This document shows positions 18,917-27,495 of a stretch of DNA of 64,000 bases, piece after piece (position 1 is the first letter of the stretch; each line of letters begins with the position of its first letter). The translations under genes and the position numbers were made by a program. The notes beneath the pieces are model-generated. The model was not told where the DNA came from, did no database searches, and saw only the letters and a program-made list of their open reading frames with translations. The stretch comes from DATHSY01 sp046729855 (GTDB lineage Bacteria > Actinomycetota > UBA4738 > HRBIN12), in contig JBKPHM010000010.1 of assembly GCA_046729855.1 (NCBI GenBank), positions 1-64,000 of the forward strand, given 5' to 3'.

Positions 18917-20071
18917 ATGGCGTTCGACATGAGCCTGGTTCAGCGCGGCGCGCGCAACCGGCGGACCCCGTACTACGAGGCAACGCAGAAGTACGACCCC
19001 AAGGGCTTCACCGTCTACAACCACATGTACTTCCCGATCCGGTTCGACACGTTCGAAGCGGAGTTCGAGGCGCTCTTGAACGACGTCACCTTGTGGGACG
19101 TATCCGTCGAGCGATGCTTGGAGATCTCGGGACCGGACGGTTTCCGGTTCGCGCAGCTGCTCACGCCGCGCGACCTCTCGAAGTGTGCGGTCGGGCAGGC
19201 GAAGTACGTGCTGATCGTCGATGGCGACGGCGGCATCATCAACGATCCGGTCCTCACGCGGATGGAGGAGCGCACGTTCTGGTTCGCGCTGGCGTCCTCG
19301 GATGCGCTCCTGTTCGCGCGCGGGCTGAAGAACGCGTACCCCGACCTCGACGTGACGATCCGCGAGGTTGACGTCGCGCCGCTCCAGGTGCAGGGGCCGA
19401 AGTCCAAGCAGCTGATGACCGACCTCGTGGGGGAGCAGATTCTCCATCTGAAGTACTACTGGTGGCGCCGGGCGGAGATTGGCGGCGCTCCCGTCGTCGT
19501 GACGCGCACGGGCTGGACGTCGGAGGTCGGGTACGAGGTGTATCTCACCGACACGACCAAGGGGACCGAGGTCTACGAGGCGATCATGAAGGCCGGGGAG
19601 CGGTACAACATCAAGGCGACCGGCCCGAGCGACATCCGCCGCATTGAGGGCGCGATCTTCAACTGGGGCGCCGACATGACCTACGAGAACGACCCGCTCG
19701 AGATGGGTCTGGAGCGCCTGGTCGACTGGGACCTGCCCGACGACGCGGCGATCTCCCTGAAGGCCCTCCGCGCGATCAAGGAGCACGGCGTGACGCGCCG
19801 CATCAACGGCGTCGAGCTCGACGGCGAGCCGTTCCCCGGCCTCAACAACATCAAGTGGCCGATCCGCGAGGATGGCGGCGCGAAGATCGGAAAGGTGACC
19901 AGCGCCATCTACTCGCCGCGCCTTCGCAAGAACATCGGGTACGCATGGCTGCCCGTCGAACGCTCGACGCTCGGGGCATCGGTCAGGGTCGAGACCGAGT
20001 GGGGTGACAGGACGGCCAGGGTCGTGGAGATGCCGTTCGTGGACCCGGGCAAGCAGATCCCGGTCGGCTGA
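18917..20071 (+). CDS. GcvT/DmdA-like folate-dependent demethylase 1
   Basis: A 384-residue protein of the aminomethyltransferase (GcvT) fold. ATG 18917 lies 8 bases after GGAGGAGG. The N-terminus (RNRRTPYYEATQKYDPKGF) and the GGIINDPVL motif in place of GGILDDL resemble the DmdA/LigM branch, which moves methyl groups from DMSP or aryl ethers to tetrahydrofolate. Further family landmarks are PLQVQGPKS, TRTGWTSEVGYEVY and the C-terminal barrel. It shares many of these with the next gene, so the two are paralogues. It is clustered with the Rieske oxygenase and probably accepts one-carbon units in the same pathway. It is not assigned as the glycine-cleavage T protein. Confidence 0.78.
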   Translation: MAFDMSLVQRGARNRRTPYYEATQKYDPKGFTVYNHMYFPIRFDTFEAEFEALLNDVTLWDVSVERCLEISGPDGFRFAQLLTPRDLSKCAVGQAKYVLIVDGDGGIINDPVLTRMEERTFWFALASSDALLFARGLKNAYPDLDVTIREVDVAPLQVQGPKSKQLMTDLVGEQILHLKYYWWRRAEIGGAPVVVTRTGWTSEVGYEVYLTDTTKGTEVYEAIMKAGERYNIKATGPSDIRRIEGAIFNWGADMTYENDPLEMGLERLVDWDLPDDAAISLKALRAIKEHGVTRRINGVELDGEPFPGLNNIKWPIREDGGAKIGKVTSAIYSPRLRKNIGYAWLPVERSTLGASVRVETEWGDRTARVVEMPFVDPGKQIPVG

Positions 20072-20163
20072 TCCCGAGCCGGCGGCCCTGAGGCATCGTT
20101 CAGCGGAACGGCCCGAGCTGCAAGCAACCCGCGCGGTCTCGCCGGCTTGCGCACCTCCGGCTG

Positions 20164-20181
20164 TTTGAACGATGATTCAAG
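20164..20181 (+). promoter_or_regulatory. Second copy of the palindromic operator
   Basis: TTTGAACGATGATTCAAG shares the TTTGAACG...TTCAA arms and overall spacing with the perfect palindrome at 17549-17566. TTTGAA (20164-20169) with TATCGT (20186-20191) at 16 bases could be the promoter it overlaps. It precedes the second DmdA-like gene by 35 bases. Confidence 0.55.
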
Positions 20182-20215
20182 CTCCTATCGTGCGTCGGCT
20201 GAGGAGGAACCTTCA

Positions 20216-21400
20216 GTGGTGAACGAGCGCAAGGAGATGCTCGAGAACAGCGCCACGATCTATTTCGGACCGTGGTACCGCCGGTCGCCGTTCTTCGACG
20301 CGACGAGGCGGGCCGGATGCACCGCGTACGACGTGTATAACCACATGCTGCTGCCCGCCTACTACGACGATCCCGAGGTCGAGTACTGGTCGCTGCTGAA
20401 CGACGTGACGGTCTGGGACGTAGCGGTCGAGCGGACGGTCCAGATCGCCGGGCGCGACGCCGACCGGTTCGTCAACATGCTGACGTGCCGCGACCTCACG
20501 AAGTGCGCCGTGAAGCAAGGCAAGTACATGATCGTCACTGCGCCCGACGGCGGGATCGTGAACGACCCGGTCCTGCTCCACGTCGACGCGCACACGTGGT
20601 GGATGCAGCTCGCCGACTCGGACGCCGGGCTGTACGCGCTCGGCGTCGCCTCACAGGCGGGGATGGACGTCGACATCACGTACCCCGAGGCGTACCCGAT
20701 GCAGATCCAGGGCGCGAAGGCCGCGAAGACCCTCGAGAAGCTCGTCGGCGCCGCGATCTACGACATGAAGTACTACTGGTGCGAGAGGTTCGAGGTCAAG
20801 GACATCCCGGTCCTCGTGAGCCGCACGGGATGGACGGCGGTCCAGGGGTTCGAGATCAATATCCTCGATCCCTCGCGGGGGGACGATCTCTGGAACGCGG
20901 TGTTCGAGGCCGGCGAGGAGTTCGGCATCCGTGCCGTCGCGCCCGTTGAGGCGCGGCGGATCGAGGCCGGCATCATGAACCTGAACTCCGACATGACGCT
21001 CGAGAACAACCCGTTTGAGATCATGGGTCTCGAGCACCTGGTCGAGGAGCAGCCGCAGGACTACATGGGCAAGGACGCGCTCGAGAGCGTCCGCCGCAGC
21101 GGCGTGAAGCGGAAGCTCGTGGGGATCGAGCTCGAGGGCGACGAGCTCCGGGCCGAGCTGACCTGGTTCTGGCCCGTCCACAAGGACGGCCGCGAGGTCG
21201 GAAAGGTGACCGACGCCGTCTGGTCGCCCCGGCTGGCGAGGAACATCGGGTACGTGTGGGTCCCTATCGAGCTCTCCGAGCCCGGAACCGAGCTGGACGT
21301 GGAGTCCGAACAGGGACATTTGAAGGGACGGACCGCCGCGATCCCGTTCATCGACCCGCGCAAGGAGGTGCCCGCCGCGCCGCTGACGACGTCCTCGTAA
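20216..21400 (+). CDS. GcvT/DmdA-like folate-dependent demethylase 2
   Basis: A 394-residue paralogue of the preceding gene with the same landmarks: YDVYNHMLLPAYYDD, LNDVTVWDVAVERTVQI, GGIVNDPVLL, PMQIQGAKA and SRTGWTAVQGFEI. GTG 20216 follows GAGGAGG at 20201-20207; the next GTG at 20219 is also possible. It has its own operator-like palindrome, so it can be switched on together with the Rieske gene. Two non-identical copies suggest either a heteromeric enzyme or two successive demethylations. The substrate is unknown. Confidence 0.78.
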   Translation: MVNERKEMLENSATIYFGPWYRRSPFFDATRRAGCTAYDVYNHMLLPAYYDDPEVEYWSLLNDVTVWDVAVERTVQIAGRDADRFVNMLTCRDLTKCAVKQGKYMIVTAPDGGIVNDPVLLHVDAHTWWMQLADSDAGLYALGVASQAGMDVDITYPEAYPMQIQGAKAAKTLEKLVGAAIYDMKYYWCERFEVKDIPVLVSRTGWTAVQGFEINILDPSRGDDLWNAVFEAGEEFGIRAVAPVEARRIEAGIMNLNSDMTLENNPFEIMGLEHLVEEQPQDYMGKDALESVRRSGVKRKLVGIELEGDELRAELTWFWPVHKDGREVGKVTDAVWSPRLARNIGYVWVPIELSEPGTELDVESEQGHLKGRTAAIPFIDPRKEVPAAPLTTSS

Positions 21401-21465
21401 GCGGCGCGGGCGCGTCGGGTGGGGCGCGCGGCTCGCGATCTTCGCCGGACGGGTAGCCTCTGTGT

Positions 21466-22605
21466 ATGTACGCCGGTCGGATCGAGCGCTCGCGGTTGAC
21501 GGCGCTCGCGGTCGCCGTCGCGTTCACGCTGGCGGTGGGCGCGTGCACGAGCCAGAGCGACGGCCGACGGGCCCCCGACACCGGCGCCGAGGTCCGCGCG
21601 GACCTCCCCACGCCCTCGGCCGACTTCGCCAGGGGTCGTGACGCCGTCGTGGACGTCGTCGACCGCGTGCTCCCGGCCGTCGTCAACGTCGTCAGCACGA
21701 CGTCCCAGGGCGAGGGGGAAGGGACCGGCTTCATCGTACGATCGGACGGCATCGTCGTAACGAACTTCCACGTCGTCCAGGGCGCCACCGACGTGCAGGT
21801 ACTCACGTCGGACGCGGAGCCCGACCGGTACGACGCTCGCGTGATCGGCGGCGATATCGCCGCGGACCTGGCCGTCCTCGACATCGATGCGGAGGACCTG
21901 CCGACCGTCTCGCTCGGCGACTCCGGATCGCTCGAACTCGGGCAGCAGGTCGTTGCGCTCGGGTACGCGCTCGGCTTCGCCGGCGGGCCGTCGGTGACGA
22001 CGGGAATCGTCTCCTCGCTGACGCGGCGCATCTCGGTACCCGACCAGGGCTGCCCGGAGCAGGAGTGCGGGCCCGATCGCGAGCGCGTGTACTCGCACCT
22101 GATACAGACGGACGCTGCCATCAACCCCGGGAACTCCGGAGGGCCGCTCGTCGACCTCGCCGGCAGGGTCGTCGGGATCAACACGGCCGGTGTCGGAGCC
22201 GCGTCGGCGGAGAACGTCGGCTTCGCGATCCAGATCGACTTCGCGCGCCCGGTCATCCTCGACGCCGCCGAGAACCCGAACGAGCCGGTGGCGTTCCTCG
22301 GTGTCGCGAGCACCGACGCGTCGGACCCGGCGGTCCCGATCGAGTTCGGCATCGACCCGCCGGTCGACACCGGCGCGGTCGTGGTCGACGTCGTTCCCGA
22401 CGCGCCCGCCGACGCGGCGGGGATCGACGTCGGTGACGTGATCGTCTCGTTCGGCGGGACGTCGATCGAGGGGTGGGAGTCGCTCGTGGAGGCAATCGGC
22501 GAACACGACCCCGGGGACCGGATTGATGTCGAGGTGGTCCACCCCGACGATCGTCGCGAGACGCTCACCCTCACGTTGGGCGTCAATCCCACCGCGCTGG
22601 GGTAG
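21466..22605 (+). CDS. HtrA/DegP-like serine protease lipoprotein with PDZ domain
   Basis: A 379-residue exported trypsin-like protease for envelope quality control. The N-terminus is a lipoprotein signal with Cys27 in LAVGAC. The catalytic triad is His102 (TNFHVV), Asp134 (AADLAVL) and Ser224 (PGNSGGPL). A PDZ domain occupies about 290-375 (VVVDVVPDAPADAAGIDVGD). A 14-residue Cys-containing insert (QGCPEQECGPDRER) before the Ser loop may form a disulphide. TAGCCT at 21454-21459 ends 6 bases before the ATG and no ribosome site is visible, so the mRNA is probably leaderless. Confidence 0.88.
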   Translation: MYAGRIERSRLTALAVAVAFTLAVGACTSQSDGRRAPDTGAEVRADLPTPSADFARGRDAVVDVVDRVLPAVVNVVSTTSQGEGEGTGFIVRSDGIVVTNFHVVQGATDVQVLTSDAEPDRYDARVIGGDIAADLAVLDIDAEDLPTVSLGDSGSLELGQQVVALGYALGFAGGPSVTTGIVSSLTRRISVPDQGCPEQECGPDRERVYSHLIQTDAAINPGNSGGPLVDLAGRVVGINTAGVGAASAENVGFAIQIDFARPVILDAAENPNEPVAFLGVASTDASDPAVPIEFGIDPPVDTGAVVVDVVPDAPADAAGIDVGDVIVSFGGTSIEGWESLVEAIGEHDPGDRIDVEVVHPDDRRETLTLTLGVNPTALG

Positions 22606-22646
22606 CCCACGATCGTCCAAGGGCGTCGCTACGCTAGCCTTGCTGC

Positions 22647-22958
22647 GTGAAGGTCAGCCTGCGCAATCCCGATCGCGAGCTCGAGGTCGCCGATGGTCGA
22701 AGAGTCCGCGACATCGTGGAGGAGTGCCCGCTCGTGGCTGGCAACACGCAGCTCCGCTACAAGGAGGCGATGAACCGGCTCGAGGCCACGTCGCCCGGGA
22801 CGAAGGCATCGTTCTACCTCGGCTACCTCGACCGCGCGCAGATGGTCGGAGAGCGTCTCGGCGCATCCCAGGCCGACCGGCCAAGCGACGAACAGGTGTC
22901 GGCCGAGCTCTCCGACGAGGTCCTCCCAGCGGAGATCTACTCGGGGGGCGGCGCGTGA
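22647..22958 (+). CDS. Small hypothetical protein upstream of trmI
   Basis: A 103-residue protein, GTG start, stop overlapping the trmI GTG, so likely co-transcribed with it. The first 30 residues (MKVSLRNPDRELEVADGRRV, then RDIVEE) read like the strand-turn-strand-helix start of ThiS/MoaD/ubiquitin-like beta-grasp proteins; the rest is charged and helical. The C-terminus is YSGGGA, but the glycine codons coincide with a G-rich ribosome site for trmI, so this may not be functional. TAGCCT (22635-22640) 6 bases before the GTG suggests a leaderless start. No known family is recognised. Confidence 0.6.
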   Translation: MKVSLRNPDRELEVADGRRVRDIVEECPLVAGNTQLRYKEAMNRLEATSPGTKASFYLGYLDRAQMVGERLGASQADRPSDEQVSAELSDEVLPAEIYSGGGA

Positions 22959-23758
22959 GCTCGCCGTTCGAGCCGGGGGAGCGGGCGCTGCTGATCGATC
23001 AGCGGGGCCGCCGGTACCTGTTCAGGCTGTCGCCCGGCGAGGTGTGGCACTCACACGGCGGCGCGCTGCCACACGACCTGATCATCGGGTCGGACGAGGG
23101 CGTTCGTGTGCACTCGGCGTCGGGGATGTCGTTCGTCTGCTTCCGGCCCACGCTCGCGGACTTTGTCCTGAAGATGCCGCGTGGGGCCCAGGTCGTATAC
23201 CCCAAGGACATCGGGGCGATCCTTGTCGAGGCCGACGTGTACCCGGGCGCCCGAGTCCTCGAGGCCGGAACGGGCTCCGGCGCGCTGACGATTGCGCTTG
23301 CGCGCGCCGTCGGCCCCGAGGGGCGGGTCGTCTCGTACGAGGTTCGGTCCGACTTCCACGAAAAGGCCGTCCGAAACGTCGAGGCCTTCTTCGGCAAGAT
23401 CCCCGGCCACGTGGATCTACGGGAGGACGACGTCCGCGAGGTGGCCGCGACGGGGGAGCGGTTCGACCGGGTCGCCTTGGACCTGCCGGAGCCAGGCTTC
23501 GTGGTGGATGCGGTCGCGCCGGTCCTCGACCCCGGGACGATCGTGTGTGCCTACGTGCCGACGACGATCCAGATCCAGCAGGTCGTGCAGGCGCTCCGGG
23601 AAGCCGGGTTCGAGCAGGTGGAGACGTTCGAGGTCATGCGCCGCGGCTGGCACGTCGGTGAGCGGAGCGTCCGACCGGACCATCGGATGGTCGCCCACAC
23701 CGGCTTCATCACCGTGGGGCGGCGGACCTCCGGGCCGGTTTCACCCGAGCCCGGGTAG
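22955..23758 (+). CDS. trmI: tRNA (adenine-58-N1)-methyltransferase
   Basis: A 267-residue SAM-dependent enzyme that makes m1A58 in the T-loop of tRNAs. The N-terminal part (LIDQRGRRYLFRLSPGEVWH) is the TrmI beta domain. The SAM-binding loop is VLEAGTGSGALT, followed by VSYEVRSDFHEKAVRN and the catalytic-region motif FDRVALDLPEPG. The GTG start overlaps the stop of the small upstream gene. TrmI directly before the proteasomal ATPase is the conserved actinobacterial order. Confidence 0.92.
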   Translation: MSSPFEPGERALLIDQRGRRYLFRLSPGEVWHSHGGALPHDLIIGSDEGVRVHSASGMSFVCFRPTLADFVLKMPRGAQVVYPKDIGAILVEADVYPGARVLEAGTGSGALTIALARAVGPEGRVVSYEVRSDFHEKAVRNVEAFFGKIPGHVDLREDDVREVAATGERFDRVALDLPEPGFVVDAVAPVLDPGTIVCAYVPTTIQIQQVVQALREAGFEQVETFEVMRRGWHVGERSVRPDHRMVAHTGFITVGRRTSGPVSPEPG

Positions 23759-23871
23759 GGGACGCCAACGTATCCATCCGCAGGGGGTGCAGCACGTCTC
23801 GGCGACGGGCGGTAAGGGTCCGGCCGTTGACAGCCGAAACGAAAGGGACCGAATAGGACCGCTCAGCGTCC

Positions 23872-23899
23872 TTGGGGACGTCGGAGCGGGGTCTATACT
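23872..23899 (+). promoter_or_regulatory. Probable promoter of the proteasomal ATPase gene
   Basis: TTGGGG (23872-23877), a 16-base spacer and TATACT (23894-23899), about 24 bases before the ATG. A second possible box pair, TTGACA (23827-23832) with GAATAG (23851-23856), lies upstream. Together they suggest independent expression of the proteasome locus. Confidence 0.5.
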
Positions 23900-23922
23900 C
23901 GCCTACCGCGGGAGGTGCGGCG

Positions 23923-25674
23923 ATGCGCGAGGCCGATCCACGTGAACAGCAGGAGCGCTACGAGAAGCAGATCCACGAGCTTCAGACCCAGGTGCGCTTC
24001 TTGGAGGACGAGGTCGCGCTGCTCCGCCGCCGGCTGACCAACGCGCCGCGTCAGGTCAAGATCCTCGAGGAGAAGCTGCTCGAATCTCGCAACGACCTGA
24101 CCCGTGCACTGGCCCAGAACGAGAAGCTCGCGTCTACGCTGAAGGCCGAGCGCGACAAGATCGAGGGCCTGCGCGAGGAGGTCGAGAAGCTCTCGCAGCC
24201 GCCGGCGAGCTTCGGCGTCTACCTCGGCACCAACGACGACGGTTCGGTCGACGTGTTCACCGCCGGTCGCAAGATGCGCGTCAACGTCGCGCCGGAGCTC
24301 GAGTCCGAGCGCTTCCGGCGCGGGGTCGAGGTGATCCTGAACGAGGCGCTGAACGTGGTCGAGATCCTCGCACCTGACCGCGCGGGCGAGGTCATGACGG
24401 TGAAGGATCGCCTGGGCGAGGACCGGGTCGTCGTGATCGGCCACGGCGACGAGGAGATCGTCGCCTCCCTGGCCGCGAGCCTGCGCGAGGACGCGATCCG
24501 CGCGGGCGACCCGCTGCTGATCGACCCGCGGTCGATGGTCGCGATCGAGCGCCTGCCCAAGGAGGAGGTCGAGGAGCTCGTCCTCGAGGAGATCCCCGAC
24601 GTCTCGTACGAGGACATCGGCGGCCTCGAGGGGCAGATCGAGGCGATCCGCGACGCGGTCGAGCTCCCGTTCCTGTACGCCGAGCTGTTCGCCGAGCATC
24701 AGCTCGAGCCGCCCAAGGGCGTGCTGCTGTACGGCCCGCCGGGCTGCGGGAAGACGTTGATCGCTAAGGCCGTGGCCAAGTCACTCGCTGACAAGGTGAA
24801 GGAGCGGACGGGACGCGAGGACGCCCATTCGTACTTCCTCAACGTCAAGGGCCCCGAGCTGCTCAACAAGTACGTCGGTGAGACCGAGCGGCAGATCCGC
24901 CAGATCTTCCAGCGCGCGAAGGAGCGCAGCGAGGAGGGGCTGCCGGTCATCGTGTTCTTCGACGAGATGGACTCGATCTTCCGCACGCGGGGGTCGGGGA
25001 TCTCGAGCGACGTCGAATCGACGATCGTCCCTCAGCTGCTCTCCGAGCTCGACGGCGTCGAGACGCTCAAGAACGTGATCGTGATCGGTGCCTCGAACCG
25101 GGAGGACCTGATCGACCCGGCGATCCTTCGCCCTGGCCGCCTCGACGTGAAGATCAAGATCGAGCGGCCGGACGCGCAGCAGGCCGCGGACATCATGACG
25201 AAGTACCTGAACGCGGCCGTCCCGATCCACCCGGAGGAGGTCGAGCGCACCGGCGACATGCGGGCGGCGGTCGGCAGGATGATCCAGCAGACCGTCGACC
25301 GGATGTACGAGGCCTCGGATGAGAACCGTTTCCTCGAGGTCACCTACGCCTCGGGGGACAAGGAGGTTCTGTACTTCAAGGACTTCAACTCGGGCGCGAT
25401 GATCGAGAACATCGTCCGCCGGGCCAAGAAGGAGGCGATCAAGCGCTTCCTGTCGATGGGCGAGAAGGGGATCAAGCAGGAGGACCTCCTGCACGCGATT
25501 CGCGACGAGTTCAAGGAGAACGAGGACCTGCCGAACACGACCAACCCGGACGACTGGGCGCGCATCTCGGGCAAGAAGGGCGAGCGCATCGTCTACGTCC
25601 GGACGCTCCTGGGCGACGGGATCGGCAGCGAAGGGCGGCAGGTCGAACGGATCAGCGCGGGCCAGTACCTGTAG
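23923..25674 (+). CDS. mpa: Proteasome-associated AAA ATPase ARC/Mpa
   Basis: A 583-residue hexameric unfoldase that recognises Pup-tagged proteins and feeds the 20S core. It has an N-terminal coiled coil (about 5-90), tandem OB domains (about 95-235), then the AAA module with Walker A GPPGCGKT at 271-278 and Walker B VIVFFDEMDS near 344-352. The chain ends in GQYL, the C-terminal docking tail typical of actinobacterial Mpa/ARC. ATG 23923 follows GGGAGG at 23910-23915. It is the first gene of the dop-pup-prcBA group. Confidence 0.96.
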   Translation: MREADPREQQERYEKQIHELQTQVRFLEDEVALLRRRLTNAPRQVKILEEKLLESRNDLTRALAQNEKLASTLKAERDKIEGLREEVEKLSQPPASFGVYLGTNDDGSVDVFTAGRKMRVNVAPELESERFRRGVEVILNEALNVVEILAPDRAGEVMTVKDRLGEDRVVVIGHGDEEIVASLAASLREDAIRAGDPLLIDPRSMVAIERLPKEEVEELVLEEIPDVSYEDIGGLEGQIEAIRDAVELPFLYAELFAEHQLEPPKGVLLYGPPGCGKTLIAKAVAKSLADKVKERTGREDAHSYFLNVKGPELLNKYVGETERQIRQIFQRAKERSEEGLPVIVFFDEMDSIFRTRGSGISSDVESTIVPQLLSELDGVETLKNVIVIGASNREDLIDPAILRPGRLDVKIKIERPDAQQAADIMTKYLNAAVPIHPEEVERTGDMRAAVGRMIQQTVDRMYEASDENRFLEVTYASGDKEVLYFKDFNSGAMIENIVRRAKKEAIKRFLSMGEKGIKQEDLLHAIRDEFKENEDLPNTTNPDDWARISGKKGERIVYVRTLLGDGIGSEGRQVERISAGQYL

Positions 25675-25683
25675 GCTTCTCGG

Positions 25684-27168
25684 ATGGCCATCCCCAAGGT
25701 CGTCGGGACCGAGACGGAGTACGGTATCTCGGCGATCGGCTCGCCCGACTTCAACCCCGTCCTGTCCTCGTCGCTGTTGATCAGCACGTTCGCGGGCGCC
25801 CTGCGGCGGATCCGCTGGGACTACGAGCAGGAGTCGCCGCTGCGCGACGCTCGGGGCTTCGAGCCGGTCCAGGTCCGGGAGCCCGCCGAGGAAGACCTGG
25901 GCCTCGCCAACGTGATCCTGCCGAACGGTGCGCGGTACTACGTCGACCACGCCCACCCCGAGTACTCGACGCCCGAGTGCGCGTCGCCGCGCGAGCTCGT
26001 CGTGCACGACAAGGCGGGCGAGCGTGTGCTCGAGCGTTCCCTCGAGGAGATCCAGCGGGTGCTCCCGCCCGGGCAGCGGCTCGCAATCTTCAAGAACAAC
26101 AGCGACGGCAAGGGCAACTCGTACGGCACCCATGAGAACTACCTCGTCGACCGCGCGACGCCGTTCGGCGCGATCGTCCGGGACCTCACGCCCTTCCTCG
26201 TCTCCCGTCAGATCTTCACGGGAGCGGGGAAGCTCGGCGCCGAGGCGCCCTGGGACGACCGGGATCGCCACCGGTTCCAGCTGACGCAGCGGGCGGACTT
26301 CTTCGAGGCCGAGGTCGGGCTGGAGACCACGCTCAAGCGTCCGATCGACAACACCCGTGACGAGCCGCACGCCGACCCCGACAAGTACCGACGTCTGCAC
26401 GTGATCATCGGCGACGCCAACATGAGCGAGGTCGCAACGTTCCTGAAGGTCGGGACGACCTCGATCGTCCTGGAGATGATCGAGGACGATTACCTCCAGG
26501 ACCTGTCGCTCGCGAATCCCGTCGCCGCCCTGCACCAGATCTCGCGCGATCTCACGTGCGCGGAGACGGTCAGGCTGGCCGACGACCGGCGGCTCACCGC
26601 CGTCCAGATCCAATGGGAGTACCTGGAGCGGGCGCGCAAGTACGTGGAGCAGGAGGACGACACGCCGGCCAACCGGGACGTTCTCGAGCGCTGGGAGCAG
26701 GTCCTCACCGGGCTCGAGGCCGAGCCGCTCTCGCTCCATCGCACGCTCGACTGGGTCGCGAAGCACCGCGTGCTGGAGGGCTACCGCGAGCGGGACCGGC
26801 TCGAGTGGTCCGACCCCAAGCTGCGGCTGGTGGACCTGCAGTACCACGACGTCCGGCGCGACAAGGGCCTGTACCACCGGCTCGTCGCGAGCGGCAAGGT
26901 CGAGCGGCTGACGGGCGACGCGGAGGTCGAGCGGGCCGTCATGGAGCCGCCGGACGACACGCGCGCGTACTTCCGAGGCCGGTGCATCGCGAAGTACCCC
27001 GAGGCGATCGCCGCAGCCTCGTGGGACTCGATGATCTTCGACACGGGCAGGGACGCCTTGCAGCGGATCCCGATGCGCGAGCCGCTCAGGGGCACGCGCC
27101 AGCACGTCGAGCGAGTCCTCGACGAGGCGCCGGACGCGGCCACCCTGGTCTCGCTGCTGCAGTCCTGA
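25684..27168 (+). CDS. dop: Depupylase/Pup deamidase Dop
   Basis: A 494-residue carboxylate-amine ligase-fold enzyme beginning MAIPKVVGTETEYGI, with the ExE nucleotide/metal motif. It hydrolyses the isopeptide bond between Pup and substrates, and in species with Pup-Gln also deamidates Pup. Here Pup already ends in Glu, so depupylation is the expected role. Other landmarks: STPECASPRELVVHDKAGER, FKNNSDGKGNSYGTHENYL and TRDEPHADPDKYRRLHVI. It starts 9 bases after mpa. It is a paralogue of pafA at 29098. Confidence 0.95.
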   Translation: MAIPKVVGTETEYGISAIGSPDFNPVLSSSLLISTFAGALRRIRWDYEQESPLRDARGFEPVQVREPAEEDLGLANVILPNGARYYVDHAHPEYSTPECASPRELVVHDKAGERVLERSLEEIQRVLPPGQRLAIFKNNSDGKGNSYGTHENYLVDRATPFGAIVRDLTPFLVSRQIFTGAGKLGAEAPWDDRDRHRFQLTQRADFFEAEVGLETTLKRPIDNTRDEPHADPDKYRRLHVIIGDANMSEVATFLKVGTTSIVLEMIEDDYLQDLSLANPVAALHQISRDLTCAETVRLADDRRLTAVQIQWEYLERARKYVEQEDDTPANRDVLERWEQVLTGLEAEPLSLHRTLDWVAKHRVLEGYRERDRLEWSDPKLRLVDLQYHDVRRDKGLYHRLVASGKVERLTGDAEVERAVMEPPDDTRAYFRGRCIAKYPEAIAAASWDSMIFDTGRDALQRIPMREPLRGTRQHVERVLDEAPDAATLVSLLQS

Positions 27169-27294
27169 ACGGCGGCTGGTGCTGGCGATGCCATACGCCG
27201 TGAACCGGCGGCTCGACGACGCCCGTTCCGGCGCGGCCGGACCTGTCCGCGCCGTCCCGTAGGATATCTTGACGTTCCCGGGAGGAGATCGAAC

Positions 27295-27495
27295 ATGCCG
27301 CAGGAGCAGGAGCAGAAGCGCACGCAGCGCCGGTCCGGCGGCGAGGGTGGCGACGACGCCGGCCAGGTCGAGGGCGCCGCCAAGACCGAGCGGCTCAAGG
27401 AAGAGATGGACGAGATCCTCGACGAGATCGACTCCGTCCTGGAGGAGAACGCCGAGGAGTTCATCAAGAGCTACGTCCAGAAGGGCGGCGAATGA
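27295..27495 (+). CDS. pup: Prokaryotic ubiquitin-like protein Pup
   Basis: A 66-residue disordered, acidic protein modifier. The N-terminal half is polar (QEQEQKRTQRRSGGEGGDD). The Mpa-binding helix region is LKEEMDEILDEIDSVLEENA, then EEFIKSYVQKGGE. The C-terminal Gly-Gly-Glu means it can be ligated by PafA directly without deamidation. ATG 27295 lies 7 bases after GGGAGGAG. It overlaps prcB by four bases (ATGA). Confidence 0.96.
   Translation: MPQEQEQKRTQRRSGGEGGDDAGQVEGAAKTERLKEEMDEILDEIDSVLEENAEEFIKSYVQKGGE

Noticed and set aside
18917..20071. Naming the DmdA-like genes gcvT or dmdA
   Set aside because: The motif GGI(I/V)NDPV departs from GcvT, and the true substrate of this branch cannot be read from sequence.
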